A DNA stretch of 27,885 nt, taken from contig DAOKYT010000036.1 of NCBI GenBank assembly GCA_035326025.1, positions 1 through 27,885 on the forward strand, read 5' to 3'. Positions 15,209-23,328 of this stretch are shown piece by piece. This DNA comes from Amarobacter sp035326025 (GTDB lineage: Bacteria; Chloroflexota; Dehalococcoidia; Tepidiformales; Tepidiformaceae). Below the pieces are notes generated by a model, which was not told the DNA's origin, did no database searches, and was given only the letters and a program-made list of their open reading frames with translations. Each line of letters opens with the position of its first letter. Position 1 is the first letter of the stretch. The translations under genes were made by a program, and so were the position numbers.

Positions 15209-16603
15209 TCACTCTTCGAACGGCACGAGGGCGGCACCCTTTGCGATGAACCAGTAGGCCTGGCCCTTCTTCAGCAGCGCCATGTTGTTCAGGTAGGCGG
15301 GCAGGCCCGGCGCGTACCGCACCCAGGAGCCGGTCGTGGGGTCGTAGCCGTAGATGATCCTGATGGTCGACGCGAGGGAGCCAAGGGCCTGGGCCGGGGG
15401 AACGTCCGCGCCGGGCCACGCGAGCAGGTTTGCCCCGGGGACGATCGGAAGCGAGGGCGGCGTGCCCGGCGGCGTTGGTGTCGCGGAGGCCGGGGTCGAG
15501 GTCGGGCTGGCCGTGGGAGGCGTTGGCGTCCGAGTCGGCGTCGGTTGCGACCCGCCGGGGCCGGGAGTCGAGGTCGGCGCGAACGGTGTCGCCGTCGGTG
15601 GGAAGGGCGTGGCGGTTGGTGGGAACGGCGTTGGGGTGGCCGTCGCTCCGCCCGGGACCGTCGGCGTCGGGGAGCCGCCCGGAGTGGGCGTGCTGGTGGC
15701 CGATGGCGTAGCCGTAGGCGAAGGGGTGGGGCTCGGCGTTGGCGTCGCCTCGCCCGAGCCGTAGATGGCGTTCAGGCCGTCGATGTCGTCGGCCGTGGGC
15801 TGGCGCTTCTGGGCGCCCGAGGGGTAGCTCGCGAACATCACCGCGGAGCCGTCTCCGGTGTGGTTCAGGCCGAGAGCGTGGCCGAATTCGTGCAGGGCAA
15901 CACTCTCAAGGTCGACCTGGGTGGGGCTCCCGGTGGTCCAGTTCCAGTCCGGGTCGAATTCCATGTCGAACTCGACGGCCGGCTTGTAGGGGCTGCCGAC
16001 CGTGCCGTACCAGGAGCAGGTGACCGCAAGGACGGAGCCGCTTTGCGGGCTCCAGCCCACGGTGTTCGAGCCATCGGTACCACCGCCGCATGCGCCGGTT
16101 CCCGCGGCCGCCGGGCCACCACCCGAGAATGAGAAGGGCACGCCCTGCTGGCCCCAGATGGCGGCGGCCGACTGCATGGCGCTGGCAGCGGCGCCGGCGA
16201 CCGCCGCGGGCTCGCCCGCGGCGTTGTACCCCCAGATGGCGCTGCCCGACATCCACTTGAAGCCGCTGGTCACGTACTGTGCGGAAACGGAGTGCTCATC
16301 GACTTCGATGGCACCGGGGAACCGGGAGCGCATTTCGTCGCGGGCAGCAGCGGCGGCTTCCTCGAAGTTCCCCTGCCCGTCGTCCTGCATGAAGAATCCG
16401 ACCTTGACATAGAACCAGCCGCCATCTCGCGGCACAAGGAACACGGCCTCGAGATCGCGGAAGTGCTCGCGCGAATCGGCGCGGACACCGGTGGTCCCCG
16501 CGGAGATGACGGTCGCAACGCCCCACGCGAACAGACCCAGCGATGCGAGCGTGGCGGCCAGCCGCCACCTGTTCGAACGAAGATGTGAAGCGTGGTTCCC
16601 CAC
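15209..16603 (-). CDS. Secreted matrixin-like metalloprotease with Thr-Pro linker and GWN-type domain
   Basis: A 464-residue exported zinc protease. An N-terminal hydrophobic segment (about 15-38) serves as signal peptide or anchor. The catalytic domain carries HEFGHALGLNH (238-248), the Met-turn S-A-V-M-F-A-S-Y and the ADDIDGLNAIYG helix that closes matrixin domains. A low-complexity Thr/Pro/Ser linker of about 100 residues follows, with near-exact FPPTATP repeats. Residues 386-464 form a domain (PGANLLAWPG, YAPGLPAYLNN, QAYWF) related to the C-terminus of the neighbouring protease; the usual Trp of G-W-N is Ala here. GTG 16603 is chosen because AAGGA lies 6 nt upstream; an ATG at 16648 is an alternative. 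Probably degrades or processes extracellular proteins. Confidence 0.83.
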   Translation of the reverse strand: MGNHASHLRSNRWRLAATLASLGLFAWGVATVISAGTTGVRADSREHFRDLEAVFLVPRDGGWFYVKVGFFMQDDGQGNFEEAAAAARDEMRSRFPGAIEVDEHSVSAQYVTSGFKWMSGSAIWGYNAAGEPAAVAGAAASAMQSAAAIWGQQGVPFSFSGGGPAAAGTGACGGGTDGSNTVGWSPQSGSVLAVTCSWYGTVGSPYKPAVEFDMEFDPDWNWTTGSPTQVDLESVALHEFGHALGLNHTGDGSAVMFASYPSGAQKRQPTADDIDGLNAIYGSGEATPTPSPTPSPTATPSATSTPTPGGSPTPTVPGGATATPTPFPPTATPFPPTATPFAPTSTPGPGGSQPTPTRTPTPPTASPTSTPASATPTPPGTPPSLPIVPGANLLAWPGADVPPAQALGSLASTIRIIYGYDPTTGSWVRYAPGLPAYLNNMALLKKGQAYWFIAKGAALVPFEE

Positions 16604-16768
16604 CCGGGATCCTTCCCGCGGCGCGCGGCCGCAAAGGGCATCTGTCATGAGGGTCGGCAGCAGGACCGGCGCGGAGCACGGGCGGGCGGCACGGGCTTTC
16701 CCGGAGATCACGGTTGAAGTTTGGTGAACGGCGTAGGATGGCGACTGCGCCAGGAGGTGAACGGCACG

Positions 16769-17877
16769 ATGCGCATCGGTACGGTCCGCGAACGGAAAGA
16801 CGGTGAGGCGCGGGTTGGGCTCACGCCTGAAGGAGCATTCGCGCTCGCAGTCCATGGGCACCAGGTGTTCTTCGAACGTGGCGCCGGCGAGCGTTCCGGG
16901 CACGCCGATGCGGCCTACGTGTCGTCCGGGGCTCACCCTCTCGCCCGGCGGACGAGGTATGGGCGACCTGTGACCTCGTGGTGAAGGTGAAGGAGCCGGT
17001 AGCGAGTGAGTACGGCTACCTGCGGCCGGGATGCGCGCTGTTCACCTACCTGCACCTGGCGGCCGAGCGTGAGCTCACCGAACGTCTGATGGCCTCGGGC
17101 GTAACCTCGCTCGCCTACGAGCTCGTCCGCAAACCGGATGGCTCGCTTCCGCTGCTCGCCCCCATGTCGCAGGTGGCCGGGAGGATGGCGGCGGAGATCG
17201 GCGCGCACCTGCTCAAGCACCCCGGGCCCGGCCGCGGAAAGCTGCTCGGCGGCGTCGCGGGCGTCCCGCCGGGGAAGGTGGTCATCGTCGGTTCCGGGAC
17301 GGTGGCAACCGCGGCGGCCCGCGTGCTGATGGGCCTGGAGGCGCGAGTGACCGTGATGTCGCGCGACCTTGCGCGGCTGACCTACCTGCAGGAGAACTTC
17401 GGCGGGAGGATCGCCACCCGCGTGTCCTCGCAGCAGGGCGTGGCCGAGGAGCTCTATGGGGCCGACCTGGCGATCCTGGCCGTCCTGGTGCCAGGCGCGG
17501 CGGCCCCGAAAGTGGTCACCCGCGACATGGTGCGCTCGATGGGCCCCGGAGCCGTCATCGTCGACGTGTCGATCGACCAGGGCGGCGCTTCCGAAACGAG
17601 CCGCCCAACCACCCACAGCGACCCTGTGTACATCGATGAGGGCGTGGTGCATTACTGCGTGACGAACATGCCCGGTGCGGTGCCCCGGACCAGTACGCAG
17701 GCACTAACGAGCGCCACCCTCCCGTATGTCGAGGAGATCGCCCGGCTCGGCGTCGAGGGTGCCATGCGGGCCGACCGGGCGCTCGCCGAATCGCTCAGCA
17801 CATACAAGGGACAGCTGATCCGCGGGCCCGTCGCGGAGGCACTTGGCATGAGCGCCACGGCGAACCCGTTCCTGTAG
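16769..17877 (+). pseudogene. ald: Alanine dehydrogenase, interrupted by one frameshift
   Basis: NAD-dependent L-alanine dehydrogenase, interconverting alanine and pyruvate plus ammonia. The first frame (from ATG 16769, with the near-perfect AGGAGGTGA at 16752-16760) gives MRIGTVRERKDGEARVGLTP, HGHQVFFERGAGERSG and DAAYVSSGA. The frame then changes between about 16930 and 16950, after which a different frame gives PADEVWATCDLVVKVKEPV. Everything after that is intact: catalytic Lys in KVKEP, His in FTYLHLA, the Rossmann loop GSGTVATAAA, VDVSIDQGG and NMPGAVPRTST. Loss of one base (or gain of two) explains it. Corrected length is close to 369 residues, normal for the family. Either the gene is inactivated or the base is a sequencing or assembly error; the intact remainder favours error or a recent event. 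Confidence 0.85.
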
Positions 17878-17977
17878 CCGGGCGGGCCACTTCCGGGTGC
17901 TCCGCGGGGCTGAATTGGCGCCTGGGCCCCAGCATGGCGAGCGCCACAATCGATGGACAACGCGCGGGAGGAGCACG

Positions 17978-18538
17978 ATGGCAACCTGGTACGACCACAT
18001 CAATGACGATCAGCGCGCCTTCATCGAAAGGCAGCACCTGTTCTTCGTGGCGACTGCCCCGAGCGATCCAGGGAAGGGCTTTCCGAACCTCTCGCCCAAG
18101 GGGCGGACGCTGCTCCGGGTGTTGGGGCCCAACCTCGTGGGCTACCTCGATTACCCCGGGAGCGGGAACGAGACCGCCCGGCACGTGACTGAGAACGGCC
18201 GCATCACCCTGATGCTGTGCAGTTTCGATGCGACCGCCAGCATCCTCCGGCTCTACGGCCGGGGGCGACGGGCCGACCTCGACGCGCCAGAACTATCGCG
18301 GTACCGCGACGCCTTCCGGGACGATTTCCACCCCTACGTCCGGCAGGCGTTCTTCATCGATGTGGAGAGAGTCCAGACCTCATGCGGGTACGCGGTACCG
18401 CGGATGGAGTTCGTTTCGGACCGGGAGACGCTGGACCGCTGGTGCGAACGGAAGGTGGTCCCGCGGGAGGTGGCCGGCGGGATGCCGCAACCGGGCTTGA
18501 TGGTGAGGAAGGACGGCACGCTCATCGCCGGGCGGTAG
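17978..18538 (+). CDS. PPOX-family FMN-binding protein
   Basis: A 186-residue protein of the pyridoxamine-5'-phosphate-oxidase-related group. It shows the helical start (DDQRAFIERQHLFFVATA), F-P-N-L-S-P-K-G, and LVGYLDYPGSGNETARHV (the FMN-phosphate region). G-R-I-T-L-M-L-C-S-F-D follows, then the LYGRGRR strand. The C-terminal part has QTSCGYAVPRMEFV, also typical of this subgroup. It is likely a cytosolic flavin oxidoreductase with unknown substrate. ATG 17978 is chosen for its GGGAGGAG ribosome binding site, and a CACAAT -10-like box lies about 30 nt upstream. It follows ald by 100 nt and converges with the epimerase gene. Confidence 0.8.
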   Translation: MATWYDHINDDQRAFIERQHLFFVATAPSDPGKGFPNLSPKGRTLLRVLGPNLVGYLDYPGSGNETARHVTENGRITLMLCSFDATASILRLYGRGRRADLDAPELSRYRDAFRDDFHPYVRQAFFIDVERVQTSCGYAVPRMEFVSDRETLDRWCERKVVPREVAGGMPQPGLMVRKDGTLIAGR

Positions 18539-18551
18539 CCGCGGCCGGGAA

Positions 18552-19463
18552 TTAGCTGAACGAGGCGACCGTGAGGCGAATGCCCTCCTCGAAGGTCACG
18601 ACGGGCTCCCAGCCGAGCTCGGCCTTCGCCCGGGAGCAATCGAGCCAAAAGTTCCGTACATCGCCTGGCCGCGGCGGGCCGTGGCGGGCCGGGACGGTGT
18701 TGCCAATCTCGGCGGAAAGGACGCGATAGATGTGGTTCACGGTCGTGCCCCGGCCGGTGCCAATGTTCGCCACAAGCCCGTTGCCGCCCGTGAGCGCGAG
18801 GACGTTCGCGCGGGCGATATCGCCGACGTAGAGGTAGTCTTTCTTCTGCTCGCCATCGCCATCGATAGTGCAGGGCTTACCCGCCCGCATCAGGCCGGTG
18901 AAGATGGCCACCACGCCCGCTTCGCCATGCGGGTCCTGCCGGGGGCCGTATGCGTTGCCGTAGCGGAAGATGGTGTACTGGATCTCCGCCGTGCGGGCGG
19001 CGAGCTGCACATAGAGCTCGCCCACGTATTTGGAGGCGCCGTAATTCGACCGTGGAGCGATGGGGTGTTCCTCGGTGACGGGAAGCGCCCGCGGCTCGCC
19101 GTAGACCGTCCCGCCCGATGAGGCGTAGATGATCTTGCGCGCACCGTGCTGTACGGCGAGCTGGACCACCCGCGCGGTCCCGCCGCCATTGACCTCCAGG
19201 TCGTGCACCGGGTCGGCCTGGCCTACCTTCACGCTCGCCTGGGCGGCATGGTGGTTCACGACTTCAGGCTTGAAGCTCGCGAAAATGCCTTCGAGTTCGC
19301 GCGAATGGATGTCGACTTCGTGGAGCTTGGCGCGGCGATCGAGGTTCGAGCGGCGGCCGGTGGCGAGGTTATCGACGACCGCGACTTCGTGGCCTTCGGC
19401 AAGGTAGGCGTCCACGATGTGGGAGCCGATGAACCCGGCCCCGCCGGTTACCAGGATCCGCAC
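18552..19463 (-). CDS. NAD-dependent sugar-nucleotide epimerase (GalE-like SDR)
   Basis: A 303-residue extended short-chain dehydrogenase acting on nucleotide sugars, probably UDP-glucose 4-epimerase or a close relative supplying envelope glycans. The Rossmann loop TGGAGFIG (6-13), VVDNLATGRR (29-38), the HHAAQASV segment, and the active site with Ser115/Ser116 (in YASSGGTVYG) and Tyr141-x-x-x-Lys145 are all present. RYGNAYGPRQ and the DYLYVGDIARA motif are typical of GalE/WbpP-type members. The GTG start has GGGGGAG about 5 nt upstream. Substrate is not determinable from sequence. The nearby sortase and surface-protein genes make an envelope role plausible. Confidence 0.87.
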   Translation of the reverse strand: MRILVTGGAGFIGSHIVDAYLAEGHEVAVVDNLATGRRSNLDRRAKLHEVDIHSRELEGIFASFKPEVVNHHAAQASVKVGQADPVHDLEVNGGGTARVVQLAVQHGARKIIYASSGGTVYGEPRALPVTEEHPIAPRSNYGASKYVGELYVQLAARTAEIQYTIFRYGNAYGPRQDPHGEAGVVAIFTGLMRAGKPCTIDGDGEQKKDYLYVGDIARANVLALTGGNGLVANIGTGRGTTVNHIYRVLSAEIGNTVPARHGPPRPGDVRNFWLDCSRAKAELGWEPVVTFEEGIRLTVASFS

Positions 19464-19535
19464 AAGACTCCCCCGGGAAGAGAACGTCTCCCCAGTCTGG
19501 AGGAGGCGCCGGCAACGGCCAACGCCGGGGGATGG

Positions 19536-20051
19536 CTACCGCTCGCGCAGCTTCGCCAGGCCCCAGCCGATAGCGCCACCGGCGGCCCCGGCCAGCACGC
19601 CCCCGAGCAGCATGGGCCCGATGAACTGCGACATCGGGGCCGCGCTTGTCATCTGGGCGTACTTCGCGATGAGGGTGTTCGTGGCGAACCCGGCCGCGAA
19701 CCCCCAGGCAGCCCAGTTGCGCTCGCGGGCCGACTGCCCGATACCCAGCTCGGCGATCACCTCGCGGACGGGGTTGGGCTGGCCCTGCGGAAGCCTCGCG
19801 GCCTCGGCCTCGAGCGCCGCCACCAGCTCATCGATGAGCTCATCCGGGATGTCGTCGAGCATGCGCTCGTAGGCGTTCGCCCGGGCAGCGAGGGCGGCGT
19901 GGTCGAACTCGCTCGTGGCGGGACGGGGCGCCGCCGGCCGGCTTGAGGCGCGAAGGCACTGCTGGCACCGGCTGGCTCCGGCCGACCAATCGTCGAAGCC
20001 AAGTGGTCTCGAGCACGAGGTACAGCGCGTGCGGACGAAGGTATCGGGCAT
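19536..20051 (-). CDS. Zinc-ribbon protein with membrane segments
   Basis: A 171-residue protein I do not recognise as a named family. It begins with a short zinc ribbon, CTSCSRPLGF...CQQC (about 10-32, two C-x-x-C knuckles). A Pro/Ala linker and a helical acidic stretch with repeated DELIDELV-type heptads follow. Two Gly/Ala-rich hydrophobic segments in the last 60 residues (around WGFAAGFATNTLIA and GPMLLGGVLAGAAGGAIGWG) look like membrane helices. It starts at ATG 20051, only 7 nt after the stop of the lipoprotein gene, so the two form an operon. A C-terminally anchored cytosolic adaptor is possible, but this is inference. Confidence 0.6.
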   Translation of the reverse strand: MPDTFVRTRCTSCSRPLGFDDWSAGASRCQQCLRASSRPAAPRPATSEFDHAALAARANAYERMLDDIPDELIDELVAALEAEAARLPQGQPNPVREVIAELGIGQSARERNWAAWGFAAGFATNTLIAKYAQMTSAAPMSQFIGPMLLGGVLAGAAGGAIGWGLAKLRER

Positions 20052-20058
20052 CGGAGCG

Positions 20059-20679
20059 TTATTCCTCTGACGGCGGCGGCGGTGTTGGAGTCTGGCCCGC
20101 CTCGGATTGCGGCAGGATGGGCGTTGGCGTTGGNNNNNNNNNNNNNNNNNNNNNNNNNNNNNNNNNNNNNNNNNNNNNNNNNNNNNNNNNNNNNNNNNNN
20201 NNNNNNNNNNNNNNNNNNNNNNNNNNNNNNNNNGCGGCCGGCGTTGGCGTCGTTGTTGGCGCCGGGGTGGGCGATTGCCCTTCATTCGATGGGCGCGCGG
20301 TTGTGGTTGGGGTTGCGGTGGGCACCGGTGTCGCCGTGCTCCCGGCCGGGTTTGGGGTCTTTTCGCCGGCCACGGTCGAGGTCGCGGAGGGCGCGTCTTT
20401 CCCCGCCAGCGGCGTGGGCGTGGGCGTCTGGCCCGGCGCGTCCTGCGCGGCCAGGACCTCGTTCTGCCCGTCGAAGACCTCAACACCGGCGCCGCTCGCT
20501 CCCTGGAGCTGGCTCAGCAGCTGCGGGAGGCGCGACGAATCGGACTGCCCCGGCGGAGGAGGAGTGGCAACCGAGCCGTCGGGGGCATATTGCATGCAGC
20601 CCGCCGAAAGCATCGCCAGCACCGCGAGCAGGCCAGCGGCGGTTCGGCGGATACACACGCGATGCGGTCTGCTGTTCAT
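20059..20679 (-). CDS. Thr-Pro-rich lipoprotein containing the assembly gap
   Basis: Nominally 206 codons, 34 of them undetermined. The N-terminus is a clear lipoprotein signal: a basic start, then LLAVLAMLSAGC, with Cys28 as the lipidated residue. The mature part has a short ordered-looking segment (RLPQLLSQLQGASGAG...FDGQNEVLAAQ) and then a long Thr/Pro tract that spans the 100-N gap and ends in PPPPSEE. Both sides of the gap read as Thr-Pro repeats in the same frame, so it is probably one gene, but the true length is unknown. It probably acts as a flexible surface spacer or lipid-anchored envelope protein. It precedes the zinc-ribbon gene by 7 nt. Confidence 0.62.
   Translation of the reverse strand: MNSRPHRVCIRRTAAGLLAVLAMLSAGCMQYAPDGSVATPPPPGQSDSSRLPQLLSQLQGASGAGVEVFDGQNEVLAAQDAPGQTPTPTPLAGKDAPSATSTVAGEKTPNPAGSTATPVPTATPTTTARPSNEGQSPTPAPTTTPTPAXXXXXXXXXXXXXXXXXXXXXXXXXXXXXXXXXXPTPTPILPQSEAGQTPTPPPPSEE
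20134..20233. other. Assembly gap (100 N)
   Basis: Exactly 100 undetermined bases, the usual placeholder for a scaffold join of unknown size. It falls within the Thr-Pro tract of the lipoprotein gene, where short repeats would cause an assembler to stop. Real length and repeat number cannot be known from this sequence. Confidence 0.97.
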
Positions 20680-20766
20680 GAGGGAAGCCTATCGGTGGTG
20701 CCACCGCCGGGAGTATCGGGCGGATTCGCATTCGCTCGCTGGAAACCCGGTAGCGGGGCGGGAGAA

Positions 20767-20795
20767 ACCCTGACGAACGCCGCCGGCTCCAGGGT
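20767..20795 (-). terminator. Hairpin at the end of the 840-aa protein gene
   Basis: On the minus strand, directly after the stop codon, ACCCTG and CAGGGT pair across a GC-rich interior and are followed by a short T-rich stretch. This is a plausible weak intrinsic terminator for the leader/GWN/Ig-repeat operon. Confidence 0.4.
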
Positions 20796-23317
20796 CAGCG
20801 GATGGCGATGGAGGGAACGGTCGCGTTGACGTAGGTTGTCGCCCCCACGGTCGCCCGCACCTCGACGGTGACGGTCGTGCCAACGAACAGCCGCCGGGAA
20901 GCCCCGGTGATTTCGAGCTTCCAGCTGCCATCGGAGCCCGTCGCCGCGTTCTGCACCGCGTTCGCCTCCCAGGCGCCCGTCGTGGCGTTCCAGTACGTGT
21001 TGTCGCTGGTGCGCTTGATGATGAACTTTACGGCCGCCGGCGAGAGGGTGCCGTCGCTCACGGTGAAGGCGAGCCGCGAGCGTGGGACGCTCGTCCCCGC
21101 CGCCGGGGTGGCGACGACCAGCTGGGTAGATGATGTGGCTGGGGCCGCGGTGACATTGAACGCCGCGCTGGTCGCGGGGGTGAGTGCCGGAGAGCTCGTC
21201 GCCGTGAGCGTGTACGCCTCACCCGCGGGAGTCACGGAACAACCGGCAAACGCGGCGACGCCTGCCGTCACCTGCTTCGTGAGCCCGCCCGTGCAGGTGA
21301 GCGTGGCGCCGCCGCTGACAGCGAGCGTGACCTGCGTGGCGTTATCGGCGGTCACGGTGGCATCGGATGCGGTGCGGACGGCCACCACGGGCTGGGCGCT
21401 CAACGCCGCGCCGGCGACGCCGTTGCCGGGCTGGGTGGTGAACGCGAGCTTCGTGGCGGTGGAGGATGTACTGAAGCTTGCGGAATCCGCGGGAGTGTAG
21501 GCGGGAGTCGAAGTCGCTCGCAGGACGTACGTGCCCGGGGCCGAGACCGTGCACCCGCTGAACGTGGCGACCCCCGCACTCACCGTCCGCGTGGTGCTGG
21601 TCGTGCAGCTGAGCGTACCCGGCCCGCTCTGCACGCTCAGAGCGACCGTCGTGGTGCTATCCGAAACGACGGTTGCGCCGCCGGCATCCTGGACCGCCAC
21701 GACCGGCTGGGTAGTGAGCGGGCTGCCGGGCGAGGTGCCGGCAGGCTGCGCGAGGAAGCCCAGCTTCGCCGCGGGCCCGTGGGTGGTCGCGGCGAAGGAG
21801 CCCGAATCCGCCTGGGTGAGCCCGGCTGCGGTCGCCCGGAGCACATATCCGCCGCCCGCGGTGCTGACGCTGCAGCCATTGAAGGTTGCAAGCCCGCTGG
21901 AAGCCGTGCGGGTGTTTCCACCGGTGCAGGTGAGCACAGCCCCCGCCGGCCCACCAGCCAGCGAAAGGGTCACCATGGTCGAGTTATCGCCTGAGACGAG
22001 CGTCCCTCCTGCATCCCGGACGGCAACCACCGGGGCGGTCGAGAATGCGGTCCCCACTACGGCCGAGGCCGGCGAGGCAGTGAAGGCCAGCTGCGTGGCT
22101 GCGCCGCCACCGCCAAAGGTGACCGAAACCGCGTTGCTCTCGCCGATCACCGTCGTGCCGGTGCCGGGCGCGTTGGTGCGCGCGACCACCGAGACCGTCC
22201 CGGCGGCCGTCGACGTGAAGGTGACACCCTGCTGGCCTGACGGGCAGGTGGTGGCCACCGCCACGCCGGAGACGCTGGCGCCGCCCGCCGGTGTGAGGAG
22301 GTAATCGCCTGCCGCGAGCGGGTTCAATGTGCTGGGATAGCCCGCCACGAGTGCGGTGTCGGCGGGCGCGTTTGTGGTGCACACCGTCACCGGAGCGTTC
22401 ACCGAAGCCGAGGCCGGCCCCGTGAGCGTGAGCTCGTGGACGGTGAGCGGCGCCATGCTCCCCGGCGAGGCGTAGATCCCCGCGGAAAGGCTCGCCGTGG
22501 CGCCCAGCGTGCCCGCACTCGTGTTGTTCGCCGCCTTCACGGTCACGGTCATGGTCTGTGGCGCCGAAGGGCTGGCGGCGATGGCGAGGCCCGCGCACCC
22601 GGCAGTCGCGGTCCCCGAGCCCGTGCCGGGACCACCGCCGGGGCAAACGACGTTGGTGACCGTGCCCCCGGAGACCGCGAGGTTCGCGCCGAAACTGCCT
22701 GTCGCTCCGCTGCCGGTGTTCGCGAGCCCGACGGAGATGTTGACCAACCCCGCCTCGTAAACCTCGCTAAGCGCCGGGGTGAGCGTGACCTGCACGTTCT
22801 CATTCCGGACGGTGAGGAGGCCAGCGTCGTCCGCCGCCGGCGAAACGCCCGGGTCGGCCTGCCCGTCCTTCGCCCTGAAGGCGCTCGCGGGCAAGTCGAT
22901 TGTCGTGCCGTCGGCTACGTTTCGCACCGTGGCATTCACGGTGATGGGCGTGATCGCGGTGTTGGCACCCAGGCTGCCGAGGTTACAGGAGAAATCCTGG
23001 TTGTTGGCCCCCGAGCGGGTGCAATCGGTGGGGTCAAGGCCGCCGGTGAATGAGCTGATGGAAAGCGACGCCCCAAGGCTGCCTTCGAGATAGAGGAACG
23101 AGACTGGCGTCGCGCCTGCGGCGAAGTTGATGGTGTAGGTCACCGCGCCGTCCGGGTCGGCGCTGCCGCTCATGGGCGATTGGACGACCGAGTACGTCGC
23201 GGGGAGGGCGATCGCGTGGGCCGGGGCCGGGCCGCGGCCACCGGAGAACGCCACGAACGCGATCGCGACGAGCAGCAGGAGCCAGGAAGTCCGTGTGATG
23301 GTCCGCGAGGCGTTCAT
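20795..23317 (-). CDS. Large secreted Ig-like repeat protein
   Basis: An 840-residue exported protein, probably a surface adhesin or matrix component. A signal peptide covers about 1-36 (WLLLLVAIAFVAFSGG core, then PAHA). The region 37-400 has two DUF11/CARDB-like beta domains with Cys pairs. Residues 406-727 are three tandem Ig-like repeats of about 106 residues, each with PVVAV in the first half and two cysteines 18 residues apart. Residues 728-840 form a different final beta domain (VKFIIKRTSDNTYWNA...). There is no LPxTG, no C-terminal membrane helix and no S-layer motif, so attachment is unexplained. The ATG lies 11 nt after the preceding stop, and AGGAG overlaps that stop, indicating translational coupling. 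Confidence 0.75.
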   Translation of the reverse strand: MNASRTITRTSWLLLLVAIAFVAFSGGRGPAPAHAIALPATYSVVQSPMSGSADPDGAVTYTINFAAGATPVSFLYLEGSLGASLSISSFTGGLDPTDCTRSGANNQDFSCNLGSLGANTAITPITVNATVRNVADGTTIDLPASAFRAKDGQADPGVSPAADDAGLLTVRNENVQVTLTPALSEVYEAGLVNISVGLANTGSGATGSFGANLAVSGGTVTNVVCPGGGPGTGSGTATAGCAGLAIAASPSAPQTMTVTVKAANNTSAGTLGATASLSAGIYASPGSMAPLTVHELTLTGPASASVNAPVTVCTTNAPADTALVAGYPSTLNPLAAGDYLLTPAGGASVSGVAVATTCPSGQQGVTFTSTAAGTVSVVARTNAPGTGTTVIGESNAVSVTFGGGGAATQLAFTASPASAVVGTAFSTAPVVAVRDAGGTLVSGDNSTMVTLSLAGGPAGAVLTCTGGNTRTASSGLATFNGCSVSTAGGGYVLRATAAGLTQADSGSFAATTHGPAAKLGFLAQPAGTSPGSPLTTQPVVAVQDAGGATVVSDSTTTVALSVQSGPGTLSCTTSTTRTVSAGVATFSGCTVSAPGTYVLRATSTPAYTPADSASFSTSSTATKLAFTTQPGNGVAGAALSAQPVVAVRTASDATVTADNATQVTLAVSGGATLTCTGGLTKQVTAGVAAFAGCSVTPAGEAYTLTATSSPALTPATSAAFNVTAAPATSSTQLVVATPAAGTSVPRSRLAFTVSDGTLSPAAVKFIIKRTSDNTYWNATTGAWEANAVQNAATGSDGSWKLEITGASRRLFVGTTVTVEVRATVGATTYVNATVPSIAIR
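21137..22102 (-). repeat. Three tandem Ig-like repeat units
   Basis: Three consecutive units, protein residues 406-513, 515-620 and 621-727. All share a start of the form A-x-K/Q-L-x-F-x-x-x-P, an internal P-V-V-A-V, and a cysteine pair (464/482, 571/589, 675/693) likely to form one disulfide per unit. The units are clearly diverged in sequence, so this is an old duplication and not a recent expansion. Confidence 0.75.
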
Positions 23318-23328
23318 CCGGTGCGCTC

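Noticed and set aside
15480..15760. CRISPR-like or minisatellite array
   Set aside because: The repetitive bases are just codons of the Thr-Pro linker of the matrixin, with irregular spacing and no distinct spacers. Similar tracts at 24780, 25560 and 27360 have the same cause.
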